The notes beneath the pieces were generated by a model. It saw only the letters and a list, made by a program, of their open reading frames with translations, was not told the DNA's origin and searched no databases. Of a DNA stretch of 37,843 bases, positions 20,865-29,075 are shown piece after piece. Positions within the stretch are counted from its first letter, which is position 1; every line of letters starts with the position of its first letter. The stretch covers positions 1-37,843 of IMG/VR virus record IMGVR_UViG_3300025383_000051. The stretch is one strand, 5' to 3'. This DNA comes from a virus. The translations under genes were made by a program, and so were the position numbers.

Positions 20865-21242
20865 ATGGCACAATTACGTGATTTCTACCTAGGCAATACC
20901 GCAGATCCAGGATACGATCCAAATAGACTTGAAGTTTACGATGATCTTGAGGAGACCTTGCAACAGACCAAGATGACGCTTTTCACCAATAAAGGCGAAG
21001 TTCTTGGAGAATATGATTTTGGATTACAGGTAGAAAAGTACCTTTTTGAATTTACTATAGATCCGTTCTCCCTTTCAAAGGAGGCAAGCGGACAAATCAA
21101 TAAATACGTAGGTAGCGCTAGAAAAAGAGCGATCACCGTAAATCCTGCAAGTTATGCAGATTCCAAATCAAACAGGGAGATATTTGTCCTATTGATAGAC
21201 ATCCCTGAATTGACCTCTCCCCTTTCTATTTTTTACGATTAA
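20865..21242 (+). CDS. Baseplate wedge protein, gp25-like
   Basis: 125 residues. The core TLFTNKGEVLGEYDFGLQVE followed by KYLFEFTIDP matches the gp25/gpW-like family (L-x-T-x-x-G-E then DFG and a following hydrophobic stretch). Gp25 is an essential inner baseplate wedge subunit that helps start tail-sheath assembly. Length fits the family (about 130 residues). It is convergent with the portal gene, overlapping by 4 nt with no terminator visible. Confidence 0.75.
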   Translation: MAQLRDFYLGNTADPGYDPNRLEVYDDLEETLQQTKMTLFTNKGEVLGEYDFGLQVEKYLFEFTIDPFSLSKEASGQINKYVGSARKRAITVNPASYADSKSNREIFVLLIDIPELTSPLSIFYD

Positions 21243-22939
21243 AGTTGACCTGCGCCTTTTACTTCTCCGCCAGCTAGGGTTTCTTCACCCGCAGCTGGAG
21301 TTTCTGCAGGTCTAGCTGCTGGCGCGCCGCCTCCACCTGGAGGAGGAGCTGCCGCACCAGCATCACCGTGTTCAACTGGCTCGTCTTTAAATTCCAACCA
21401 TTTCTTGTTAGACTCAATCTCGTCCTCATTGAGTTTTAGAGTTTTTCTTACAAGGTATTCAGTAGAGTAGTAAGGGGTTCCGTCATCATTCATAATGCCT
21501 TTCTTAGCAGTAAATGCAGCGATACGCTTAGCTTCAAGCTCGTTTTCTTTCATCTCTTCAAACACGTTATCGTTGTTGTAGTTTATACCCACAGCATTTT
21601 TAAACTTGTAGTCATCAGAGATCTCTGGAAAATCAAGATACATTTGTAACCTTACTGGTTTATTGATGAGTTCTGAGAATGCAGAACGAAGACGCTTTAT
21701 AAATTTCTGGTAACGAATCTCCTCTCGGCTAATACCTTCAGCGTTTAGGGTAAATGCACCCATACCACTTTGTCCTTCCCAACGGGAATAAGGTATCTTG
21801 GAGTCCATTTTCAGCTTCTTATAGAAGTAGTTAAGCAACTCAGAACCAGAAAGGTTTGGTCCAGGGATCTGCATAGGTTCGATCTTAACGGCCTGATTCT
21901 GATCGTTCACCGGAACAACATAGTTCTTATAGAACATCATGTTAGGATTACCCTGAACAGAAAGCTCGCCGGTGTCTCCATTGAAGTAGATGTCCTCCTT
22001 CAGCAAGTTGAGAAACTCGCGAACGTCCTCCTGTGCTTTCTGCATGCTCTTGGTTCCGGTAGGAACTGTTGTCGTAAGTCGAATAGGCGCATTCATTACG
22101 TGCCAAATAACTTTACTGTGCTCGATGATTCGCATCAGGTTGAAAGAACGAATGAGACGTTCTACGAAAGATACCCTCTTGGTCTTAAAGTGATTTGCAT
22201 ATGAGATGTAGATCACCTGTGAGTCGTTAAGTATTCTAGTGCCGCCGGTCGTTGGATCGAACTGCAACCACTGGAGGAACAGCTTGCCCTTTGCGTCCTT
22301 TTGAAGTTGTGGAGCAACGCTTGCTGGGTCCATCTCCTTGAAGCCGATGATCTCGGTTGGTTTTTCCAAATTGTCGTAGATGATCTCAAAGGCAAGGTGA
22401 CCCTCTATCAGGAACTGAAAGGCATACTGCCAAGCGGAAATACCCTCGCCGAATCCCCAAGCATTGTAGATCTTTTCAAAGTTGTCGTGGTACTTGGAAA
22501 CTACTCTATCTTGAAAGTTCAAACGCTCGTCCTTCGTGCTTCCGCGATACATTATCTTACCGGTAAGATCCCTAGAGTAGCAAAATCGGTTTTCCTCGTC
22601 GTACACGATCATGTCGTCAACGATCGTCTCCAAGATAAACTCGATCTCACCGTTTGCGGCAACGTCCCTTAGCCTCTCCCTCTTTACTGCGTAATCTAAC
22701 TGGAAGAAAGCAATGGCTTTAGTTCTCAACTGAGAGGTAGTGTCGGCGATCGCCATCGAAAAACGAAGCAGATCGTTATCACTGCTGATCTTATTAGACC
22801 TGGTCATTAGCTGGCTTTCGATAAAACCAATCGCTTGCGAATTTTTAAGGAGCAAGTCCTCGTACTTGGTACCGAACTTACTTAATCCTTCAAGAGCGCT
22901 TCCAGCTCTGCCTTTTTTTACGTCCAAAAATCCTGCCAT
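21239..22939 (-). CDS. Portal vertex protein, gp20-like
   Basis: 566 residues, close to T4 gp20. Features include an N-terminal helical region, a clip/stem region (IVDDMIVYDEENRFCYSRDL), SRDLTGKIMYRG, VIYISYANHFKTKRVSFVER, a MNAPIRLTTTVPTGTKSMQK stretch and KLKMDSKIPYSRWEGQSGMG. The C-terminus is a Gly/Pro/Ala-rich disordered tail. It forms the dodecameric ring through which DNA enters the head and which nucleates prohead assembly. It lies directly downstream of 22942-23562 on the same strand. Confidence 0.85.
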   Translation of the reverse strand: MAGFLDVKKGRAGSALEGLSKFGTKYEDLLLKNSQAIGFIESQLMTRSNKISSDNDLLRFSMAIADTTSQLRTKAIAFFQLDYAVKRERLRDVAANGEIEFILETIVDDMIVYDEENRFCYSRDLTGKIMYRGSTKDERLNFQDRVVSKYHDNFEKIYNAWGFGEGISAWQYAFQFLIEGHLAFEIIYDNLEKPTEIIGFKEMDPASVAPQLQKDAKGKLFLQWLQFDPTTGGTRILNDSQVIYISYANHFKTKRVSFVERLIRSFNLMRIIEHSKVIWHVMNAPIRLTTTVPTGTKSMQKAQEDVREFLNLLKEDIYFNGDTGELSVQGNPNMMFYKNYVVPVNDQNQAVKIEPMQIPGPNLSGSELLNYFYKKLKMDSKIPYSRWEGQSGMGAFTLNAEGISREEIRYQKFIKRLRSAFSELINKPVRLQMYLDFPEISDDYKFKNAVGINYNNDNVFEEMKENELEAKRIAAFTAKKGIMNDDGTPYYSTEYLVRKTLKLNEDEIESNKKWLEFKDEPVEHGDAGAAAPPPGGGGAPAARPAETPAAGEETLAGGEVKGAGQL

Positions 22940-22941
22940 AG

Positions 22942-23562
22942 TTATGTAAATGTATTTGTTATAAAGTCTTCGTAGATCTCTTGCAAGTTGATAGTTTCAG
23001 GAAAGAGACCCATACTAGTAAACCTGGGTTTTATTAGCTTGCCAAAGTTATCCCAGTCTATCAAACGGGCTTCAGCAATTAGGTCCATGTTATATTTATT
23101 TATCGCGTAGTTAAAGTTATTAGCTCCAACAAGTCTGGCAAGTAAGCCAGGAGGAATCATGTAGAACCTCAAATCAAGAGTCCTGCGCTCTTCGAGTGGA
23201 ATGAGCTTGCCGTCGCGGTAGAGATTAGTGAGCCCGCTTGACATCGCAAAAGCGTAATAGGCTTCAAGTATCTTGGCTGCAGCTTGCGGTGGGATCACCT
23301 TAAGGTTAAGAATTAGAGCAGTCTCCTTCCAGTTGTCGTGGTATAGCATGAGTCCCAAAGGATAGAGATCGTAATAGGGTTTACCATCGCTGATTATCGG
23401 CACGACCCTCTCATTAAGGTCTACGACTGGACTCACCGCTTTTAACTGATAAAATCTACCGGGCAAGACTTGTGGCCGGGTCTGAACGATACCCTTGTCC
23501 ATCGCTACTTGGTATAGTGTAGAGGTACCGTTATTCTTTTCTATTTTATCAAAGGTTAGCAC
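22942..23562 (-). CDS. Hypothetical protein upstream of portal
   Basis: 206 residues starting MLTFDKIEKNNGTS. Globular, with RPQVLPGRFYQLKAVSPVVD, KPYYDLYPLGLMLYHDNWKE and a helical C-terminus ending EIYEDFITNTFT. Its position between gp4 and the portal gene suggests a head or neck function. No family recognised. The gap to the portal start is only 2 nt. Confidence 0.6.
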   Translation of the reverse strand: MLTFDKIEKNNGTSTLYQVAMDKGIVQTRPQVLPGRFYQLKAVSPVVDLNERVVPIISDGKPYYDLYPLGLMLYHDNWKETALILNLKVIPPQAAAKILEAYYAFAMSSGLTNLYRDGKLIPLEERRTLDLRFYMIPPGLLARLVGANNFNYAINKYNMDLIAEARLIDWDNFGKLIKPRFTSMGLFPETINLQEIYEDFITNTFT

Positions 23563-23584
23563 TAATATTTAGTCTTTAGCTATT

Positions 23585-24085
23585 TTACACATTCTTAAAG
23601 AGAAAGTTCTCTGTAATGATGCCAAATCGCATATCATTTTTTGCAGCGTAAGCTTTTGCTGCGTCAAACTTGGCACTGTTTACTATAAATGCCTTTGCGT
23701 GTCGAGCGTAGTTTAGGGTCTGCTTCTCGGTCAGTCGCTTTGGGGATTCAGGCGGAGTCAAATACTTGTTTGGTTTTATTTCAATAAGCCATTTGGTGGC
23801 AGTGCCGTCCTGGTTTAGGGTCTTGATGTAACAGTCAATCCAGTAAGTGCTTTCCTTCTTTAGGATGGGATTGTAGTATTTGATTCCGACGGGTTCTGAC
23901 GAGTACTCTACTATTCTGGGATCACCATCGCACGAGTTTAAGAACTTAAATTCCCAACTTGATCTGTATATGATCTTGGCAAGATCGCCTCGATACTTTT
24001 CCGGATTCTTAGGAGTAAAGTAACCCTGCTGAACTCGGCCGTTCTGAGGTTTTAAAAAATCGTGGATGTTACGTTCCTTCTTCAT
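23585..24085 (-). CDS. Head completion protein, gp4-like (nuclease fold)
   Basis: 166 residues. GYFTPKNPEKYRGDLAKIIY then RSSWEFKFLNSCD, GIKYYNPILKKESTYWIDCY and TKWLIEIKPNKYLTPPE. This is the order in T4 gp4/gp50, a PD-(D/E)XK-like protein needed to finish heads before tail joining: the RSSWE-x-K motif, D in the central strand and I-E-I-K-P as the E-x-K catalytic pair. It is close to the portal gene, as expected for head genes. Confidence 0.8.
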   Translation of the reverse strand: MKKERNIHDFLKPQNGRVQQGYFTPKNPEKYRGDLAKIIYRSSWEFKFLNSCDGDPRIVEYSSEPVGIKYYNPILKKESTYWIDCYIKTLNQDGTATKWLIEIKPNKYLTPPESPKRLTEKQTLNYARHAKAFIVNSAKFDAAKAYAAKNDMRFGIITENFLFKNV

Positions 24086-24108
24086 ATTATTATATATCCA
24101 AAATAAAA

Positions 24109-24129
24109 AAGGAGCCCGCTGGGCTCCTT
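24109..24129 (-). terminator. Intrinsic terminator
   Basis: Stem AAGGAGCCC/GGGCTCCTT (9 bp) with loop GCT, followed on the minus strand by six T. It lies past the stop of the gene at 24152 and before the gp4-like gene. Confidence 0.8.
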
Positions 24130-24140
24130 CTATAGTTAGG

Positions 24141-24148
24141 ATGATACT
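24141..24148 (-). promoter_or_regulatory. AGTATCAT promoter-like motif
   Basis: The minus strand reads AGAGTATCATCCTAAC, four nt past the stop at 24152. It sits upstream of the terminator, so a transcript from it would reach the hairpin at once. It may form an attenuated leader for gp4, or not be a promoter. Confidence 0.25.
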
Positions 24149-24151
24149 CTA

Positions 24152-24469
24152 TTATCCGATATGCTCTTCTATAAACTGGTCAGCCTCTTCTGGTCCTAGT
24201 TTACCAGACTCGACTAGCTTTAGTATGAGAGCTGCAAATGCAAGCTTTTCTGGAACGGTCTCTTCGTCCATCTCAATGTCGTTGTTTTCAAAGGACTTGA
24301 GCAGGTCTTCATATGATTCTTTAGCAGCAGCTTCAACCTCTTCTTCAGATCCAACAAGTTCAACGAGTTTGTCGAGTGCAGCCTCATCAAAGTTTAGTTC
24401 AGGTTCAGTAGGATTTGTGCCCATTGAATAGGTGTGACCGTATTCGTTTATCGTCATCAGCTTGATCAT
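24152..24469 (-). CDS. Hypothetical acidic helical protein
   Basis: 105 residues. MIKLMTINE-YGHTY ends in I-N-E like a processing site, but lacks the aromatic pattern. The rest is strongly acidic and helical (DEAALDKLVELVGSEEEVEA, AAKESYEDLLKSFEN). A GATAAATAA box lies 16 nt upstream. It may be another head-core component. No family recognised. Confidence 0.6.
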   Translation of the reverse strand: MIKLMTINEYGHTYSMGTNPTEPELNFDEAALDKLVELVGSEEEVEAAAKESYEDLLKSFENNDIEMDEETVPEKLAFAALILKLVESGKLGPEEADQFIEEHIG

Positions 24470-24485
24470 TTCAATTTAGTTTTTA

Positions 24486-24494
24486 TTATTTATC
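24486..24494 (-). promoter_or_regulatory. Late-promoter-like box GATAAATAA
   Basis: Minus strand, overlapping the TGA stop of the LRV gene at 24493 and ending 16 nt before the ATG at 24469. Confidence 0.5.
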
Positions 24495-24858
24495 ACCAGT
24501 CACCGAGCGCCCAGTCTGTAATATCTTCTGGAAAGTTTGGATTTTCTTCCGCTGCTTCACGGACGATTGAGTCCGGATCGCTTGCCAACTGGACTAGGAT
24601 CTCCTTTGGAGTGTTCGGGTTATTGGCTACGCCCTGTCTCACTTCATCGTCTTCATCCCCTGCAAGCTGGACTAGAGTTTCAGCTGGCGTGTTTGGGTTC
24701 CCGGCGACTCCTGATCGTACCGTCCAGTCAGGGTCTGACGCTAACTCTTGTAGAGTCTCAGCTGGAGAGTTTGGGTTCTCAGCAAGGTCAATTCTATCAC
24801 GGACTGAAAGTTCAGTCGACTCTAGTAGGAATAGAGGATATGACTTGACGTGTAGCAT
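24493..24858 (-). CDS. Capsid-targeted LRV-repeat protein (copy A)
   Basis: 121 residues. MLHVKSYPLFLLE-S is a capsid-targeting signal. Four repeats of 24 residues follow on the pattern L-A-x-N-P-N-[ST]-P-x-E-[TI]-L-x-x-L-A-x-D-x-D-x-x-V-R, for example LAENPNSPAETLQELASDPD. This is the leucine-rich-repeat-variant (LRV) family, a right-handed helical solenoid used for protein binding. It is paralogous to 29076-29522 on the other strand. A packaged protein-binding solenoid is inferred. Confidence 0.8.
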   Translation of the reverse strand: MLHVKSYPLFLLESTELSVRDRIDLAENPNSPAETLQELASDPDWTVRSGVAGNPNTPAETLVQLAGDEDDEVRQGVANNPNTPKEILVQLASDPDSIVREAAEENPNFPEDITDWALGDW

Positions 24859-24864
24859 ATGATT

Positions 24865-24873
24865 TTATTTATC
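24865..24873 (-). promoter_or_regulatory. Late-promoter-like box GATAAATAA
   Basis: Minus strand, overlapping the primase TGA stop (24872-24874) and ending 6 nt before the ATG at 24858. Confidence 0.45.
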
Positions 24874-26017
24874 ACACGGATAAAATATCAAAAGCTGAGA
24901 CTGAAAAGTATTGATTTACAAAGTCATTGAATTTACTAAAGGAGAGGGCAGGATCACGCAAGATCAGGAATCTAAAAAGATCATTAACGTCCTTTATTGA
25001 TTTGATCTCTTTGCTTGAACTTGGATATTTGTTCTTTAGATCCTGTAAAACTGTGCCCCATAAAAATACACGATAGCCTTTGGTCAGAAATGCGATTGAC
25101 TGCTCACGGCCGGCCTTGTCGTTATCAAAGAAGATTAGGGCCTTTTCCTTGGATATGAGGTTCTCCATTAGAGCCTTGCTCTTGGTTACCCCAGTGGTCG
25201 CGATAGAATTGCTGAGGAACATTGAATCGATCTGACCCTCGACTATAATAATGGGCTTGGAAAAATCAACGTTAAGTATGTTGAAGTAGTTGTTGATCTG
25301 GTCGACTTCTGCAATAAATTCGTCTAATAGTTCCCGAGCTAGCCCGTTTCGCTTGAGCTCAGAATAACCCTTGATATTGTATTTTGGACCGGGCGCAGAG
25401 TCGTCTATTTTTCGTATCGCAAAACCCAATACTCGGCCCGATCTTATGTCGAGGTTGAATATGTAGACTTTGTCTTGCCTAGAATCGTAGTAACAACACT
25501 TTTCAAATATCGGTAACCGATTGATCTTGCGCTTTTCGACAAATCGACCGATTGGACTTTCTGGTTCAGCTTCCGAGCATGGGACCAGAGAAAATCGTGA
25601 AACGATATCCTTTAGTAGCAAGAGGCTTCGTCCGACCTCTCGATTTATTAGGAACTCAATAAGGAAGCCCTTCTTTTTTACGGATACTTCGGGCTTGAAC
25701 TCTACCCTTTTGGGAGCAATCGACGGTACTGTGAGATTGTACTTTTCGGCAAAGTAGGCGACGAATTTATCGAGCCTGACCCACACCATGCAGCCGTCAT
25801 TGTAGCACTTGTATGTCTGGGTCTTGAGGTAAAGGTTACCTCTCTTTTTGTTTGGATCCCTGGCCGAGTCTCCACAGTATGGGCAGGCAAAATTTATCTT
25901 GTCGGAGTCCGACTCATATATCTCCTGCTTGAGCGGATCGTTTGGAAACCTCTTAGTTAACACAGACTTACAAAACTTAAGCACCGATTCGTCTGTGTCT
26001 AGGTTAAAATTACTCAT
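24872..26017 (-). CDS. DNA primase, gp61-like
   Basis: 381 residues from the Met at 26017. This start lies inside the polymerase gene's final codons and stop (ATGAGTAA overlap). The N-terminal zinc finger is CPYCGD (Cys45, Cys48) with CYNDGC (Cys71, Cys76). The Toprim-like catalytic part has IIIVEGQIDSMF and ALIFFDNDKAGREQ, with Glu and D-x-D metal ligands. It makes RNA primers for lagging-strand synthesis, with the replicative helicase. It is adjacent to and coupled with the polymerase gene, so the replisome parts are made together. Confidence 0.85.
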   Translation of the reverse strand: MSNFNLDTDESVLKFCKSVLTKRFPNDPLKQEIYESDSDKINFACPYCGDSARDPNKKRGNLYLKTQTYKCYNDGCMVWVRLDKFVAYFAEKYNLTVPSIAPKRVEFKPEVSVKKKGFLIEFLINREVGRSLLLLKDIVSRFSLVPCSEAEPESPIGRFVEKRKINRLPIFEKCCYYDSRQDKVYIFNLDIRSGRVLGFAIRKIDDSAPGPKYNIKGYSELKRNGLARELLDEFIAEVDQINNYFNILNVDFSKPIIIVEGQIDSMFLSNSIATTGVTKSKALMENLISKEKALIFFDNDKAGREQSIAFLTKGYRVFLWGTVLQDLKNKYPSSSKEIKSIKDVNDLFRFLILRDPALSFSKFNDFVNQYFSVSAFDILSV

Positions 26018-27449
26018 CGTCAGAGTCATCATCTTCTTCCTCCATTTGTAGTGCTAGTTTCTCTTTCTTCTTGTTCTTCTGTTTAAGATACTTTTCTAGC
26101 TCAAACTTGGGAACGATTACAGAGTTTAGCCCGTATTTTGTAATAGTCGCGAGATATTCCGGAAAGTCAGTCTCACTGATGTCGGCGTCAGGATTTCCAA
26201 TAATCTTCCAGAATTTTTGAGGAGTCTCAATGTATTCAAGAGTATCTTCGTCCACGACATAGAGCGGAAACAACTGGTCGTCAGTCAGTTCTTTCTTGGA
26301 TTTGACCTTGACGACCTCGACATTTCTCTTAAGAGTTATGTCGATTGAGCTGATCTTCATTGCTGTAAGAATTCGGTTGATTGGTTCGACGATCAAAACA
26401 AAGAACTGGTAGTTCTTATCGATCGGTGGCGCGACTTCAGTCGGAAAGTTTTCTGGGGCGTATGCGAATACGTCAAAACCATACTCGTTTTCAGGAGCAC
26501 AGTGGTAGAACTTGATCTTTTCCTTCTCCCGGATCGGGGTGTACTTTTTATTGAGTCCAGTCTTTAGTAAGAGGTGGTTGTAGTAGGAAGCAGCTCGACC
26601 GTAGATTGGAATACCCTTCTTTAGTTTTAGGGTCTCTTCGTCTTCAACATATTTATTGTAGACAGTCACCTTAAAGTTGAAAGCTACCTCGTTTATGCTT
26701 AGCTTCTCAAAATCTTCACGAAGCTTCTTTATTTTTGGAATTAGGTCCTCTTCGAGGTTTAGAGTCTTTCCTATTTCTAGCATGAAACTAGTTAGCTTCT
26801 TTAGGTTTTCTCGAGCCCAGTCAGGATAGGACGATTTCACGGGCTCAAGTCCCTTGATTATGAGAAACCGCTTCTCTTTTGGAATGAGTTCCATGTTAGG
26901 ATTGGGCTCATATGCAACCTGGATGGCATAGTTCTTCTTCTTTAGCCAAATACCGTATTCGGAAAGGTTCTCAAGCTTAAACTTGAGTCGATTTTTCGTA
27001 TTAAAGATCTTGCCGTACTTTTCAAAGCACTGGTCAAAGTACTTGGAAAGCCTAAAGTTATCGATCGCAACACACATCTTTAAAGCCTCTTCTCGGGTAA
27101 ACTCGGCACCTTGGATAGAGCTTATTGCCGAATCGAACTGCACATAAATAGAGTCAGTGTCAGTATAGATCGCAGCTTCTGCCTCGATCTTGGATATTTT
27201 ATACTGGTCGATTCCCAAAAGAGCGTGCAGTTCAGTGTCAAGGTGCCACTTTTCTTGAAAGTAGTGGTTTACTGCTCGTATGCTGAATTTGATGAGATCT
27301 TGGCCCTGTAGAGTGATCGACTGGGCTATGTCTGGGTTGTAAAAGTAGAACCACTTGTTTCCAAAAGCTCCATAAATAGAGTTAATAAGGATCTTAATCG
27401 CATTTTGCTTGAGGTCTAGCTTTTTTATCTGTTTTGACTTATCTTCCAT
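26010..27449 (-). CDS. DNA polymerase B family, C-terminal half only (gp43-like)
   Basis: 479 residues, about half the usual 900. It begins near motif B: LDLKQNAIKILINSIYGAFG (Lys19, Asn23, Tyr26, Gly27). Motif C follows, AIYTDTDSIYVQF (Asp97, Asp99), then thumb-like sequences (YGRAASYYNHLLLKTG) and an acidic end. The exonuclease domain and motif A (S-L-Y-P-S) are absent, and the 230 nt upstream contain no sign of them. Split polymerases are known in some T4 relatives, so the N-terminal half is probably encoded elsewhere. The stop overlaps the primase start. Confidence 0.85.
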   Translation of the reverse strand: MEDKSKQIKKLDLKQNAIKILINSIYGAFGNKWFYFYNPDIAQSITLQGQDLIKFSIRAVNHYFQEKWHLDTELHALLGIDQYKISKIEAEAAIYTDTDSIYVQFDSAISSIQGAEFTREEALKMCVAIDNFRLSKYFDQCFEKYGKIFNTKNRLKFKLENLSEYGIWLKKKNYAIQVAYEPNPNMELIPKEKRFLIIKGLEPVKSSYPDWARENLKKLTSFMLEIGKTLNLEEDLIPKIKKLREDFEKLSINEVAFNFKVTVYNKYVEDEETLKLKKGIPIYGRAASYYNHLLLKTGLNKKYTPIREKEKIKFYHCAPENEYGFDVFAYAPENFPTEVAPPIDKNYQFFVLIVEPINRILTAMKISSIDITLKRNVEVVKVKSKKELTDDQLFPLYVVDEDTLEYIETPQKFWKIIGNPDADISETDFPEYLATITKYGLNSVIVPKFELEKYLKQKNKKKEKLALQMEEEDDDSDDE

Positions 27450-27656
27450 GAATGGTTATACTTTAAAGATTGGCGAGAGTTCCTATATATCTTCATATTT
27501 AGGACTGATTTTAATTCAATTAAATTTAAAAATTATATGAGAGATCCCTTGGGACAGAGTGATCCACTTTTACTAATAATACACAATATTTGGGCAAATT
27601 TAAGTTTGAATTTTATTTTCTAAGAGAAACGGTGAAAACGTGTCAAACCATTACAG

Positions 27657-27665
27657 GATAAATAA
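27657..27665 (+). promoter_or_regulatory. Late-promoter-like box GATAAATAA
   Basis: Ends 16 nt before the ATG at 27682. It is followed by AAAAAGGAG, one of the few Shine-Dalgarno-like sequences in the window. Confidence 0.5.
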
Positions 27666-27681
27666 TAAAAAGGAGTTTGGA

Positions 27682-28302
27682 ATGAGTGAAGAAGATTCAC
27701 TAGATGAAACTTCAGAGGTGTCGGAGGTACTTCCCTTCATGGAATCCTTCCCATTCGATGAATATGAGATCGTGGTCGAAGATCAAGACGAGACTCGTAC
27801 TGCCGACCTTGGAATCACGCCAATACTCATCACTGCACTTGGAAAACTAGAGCTGGAAAAAAGAGTCCACTTTCTCTATGCTGAGAAAGGATCGAAAATG
27901 ATGGTCAGCTTCTTTGTGGAAGATCTTAAATACATTTACGAAAACCAGGGAAAGATTGAAAAGCTGGACTCAGTCAGGGAAGACCTTGATGCAGGACTAG
28001 CAAGCCCAGACTTTGGCGTCAAGATCAAGAAGATAAGGGTCGGAAACTCATTTAACAAGCTGCTCGACTCAAAGATCCTAAACTCGCCAGTCTTTGAGGG
28101 AGTTATCCAGGACCTGTGCAGCATAAAGGACACAGCACTACCTTCAGACGCGATACTTGCGTTACAGACTCTTAAATACAACAAAGCTTTACAAAAGGAA
28201 TTTACCGCAAGGTCAAAGGAAGTAATCGACCTTTACCTTAACTTTCAACTGCATTACTCTAAGATCATATTAGGAATAGTAATTGCAGCAAAAATACACT
28301 AA
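27682..28302 (+). CDS. Hypothetical acidic protein upstream of phoH
   Basis: 206 residues from MSEEDSLDETSEVSE. This start is chosen over an upstream GTG (27640) because the GATAAATAA box and AAGGAG lie just before it. The N-terminus is acidic. The core has ELEKRVHFLYAEKGSKMMVS, ASPDFGVKIKKIRVGNSFNK and a helical C-terminus (DLYLNFQLHYSKIILGIVIA). No family recognised. The gap to phoH is 4 nt. Confidence 0.6.
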   Translation: MSEEDSLDETSEVSEVLPFMESFPFDEYEIVVEDQDETRTADLGITPILITALGKLELEKRVHFLYAEKGSKMMVSFFVEDLKYIYENQGKIEKLDSVREDLDAGLASPDFGVKIKKIRVGNSFNKLLDSKILNSPVFEGVIQDLCSIKDTALPSDAILALQTLKYNKALQKEFTARSKEVIDLYLNFQLHYSKIILGIVIAAKIH

Positions 28303-28306
28303 CACC

Positions 28307-29071
28307 ATGGCAAAAACAAAGAACAGACTTACAAAAGAGGAACAGATGGACCTGGAAGATTGGAACCAGGAGAGAAAGAGCCTTAAGACGAAGGCGACGA
28401 TGCAGAAGAAGATAGAAATAAAATGTAAGTCCAAGGCCCAGAAGGACGTGATTGAGACAATTGAGAATAACTACATCTCAATCATCACCGGTCCTCCGGG
28501 AACGGGTAAAACCTACCTTTCTTGTGCCAGAGCCCTAAAATACATAAAGGATGAGGGCGGTACATATCGCAACATCATCCTTATAAAATCAGTTAACGTG
28601 CCAAAGAATGAGGAGATAGGGTACTTAAAGGGCACGATGGAAGAAAAGATGGAGATGTACATGTATCCATTTATCCATAACTTTAATGAGATAATTGGTA
28701 ATCAGGCAACTGAAGAGCTTCGAATGAGCAAGACGATAGACATTCTCCCGATCAAGTTTGCGCTTGGTGTGACTCTAAAAAACTCAATAGTCCTCATTGA
28801 CGAGGCTCAGCAAATAGCAAAGGACGATCTGCACACGCTAATCTCCAGAATTGGAGAAAACTCCAAGCTTATATTTCTGGGAGACATCAAACAAAAGTCG
28901 GTAAATAAGGGCCAAAAGAGTGCGCTTGAGATCCTGATAAAACACTTTGCTGGAGAAGAGGGTATTGGCATCGCTGCTCTCACGGCAGACGACATTGTGC
29001 GTCACCCAATTATAAAGAGAATAGAGGCGATATTTGAGAAGATAGAAGAGGAGGAGAAGCTGAATAAATAA
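28307..29071 (+). CDS. PhoH-like ATPase
   Basis: 254 residues. Walker A is SIITGPPGTGKTYL (about 58-71), then IILIKSVNVPKNEEIGYLKG and Walker B SIVLIDEAQ. This is the PhoH/RNA-helicase-like P-loop family, common in T4-like phages. Its activity in infection is unclear; RNA or DNA unwinding has been proposed. The ATG at 28307 is preferred because it follows AACACC directly. The stop codon lies within an AATAAATAA box before the next gene. Confidence 0.8.
   Translation: MAKTKNRLTKEEQMDLEDWNQERKSLKTKATMQKKIEIKCKSKAQKDVIETIENNYISIITGPPGTGKTYLSCARALKYIKDEGGTYRNIILIKSVNVPKNEEIGYLKGTMEEKMEMYMYPFIHNFNEIIGNQATEELRMSKTIDILPIKFALGVTLKNSIVLIDEAQQIAKDDLHTLISRIGENSKLIFLGDIKQKSVNKGQKSALEILIKHFAGEEGIGIAALTADDIVRHPIIKRIEAIFEKIEEEEKLNK
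29063..29071 (+). promoter_or_regulatory. Late-promoter-like box AATAAATAA
   Basis: Contains the phoH TAA stop and ends 4 nt before the ATG at 29076. Confidence 0.4.
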
Positions 29072-29075
29072 TCCT

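Noticed and set aside
21770-22672. Long plus-strand open frames opposite the portal gene
   Set aside because: They are antisense shadows of a well-supported gp20-like gene, with poor composition and no homology signal.
27537-27623. 28-codon plus-strand frame between the polymerase and 27682
   Set aside because: Short, with no start-region support, and in an AT-rich divergent promoter gap. Not convincing as a gene.
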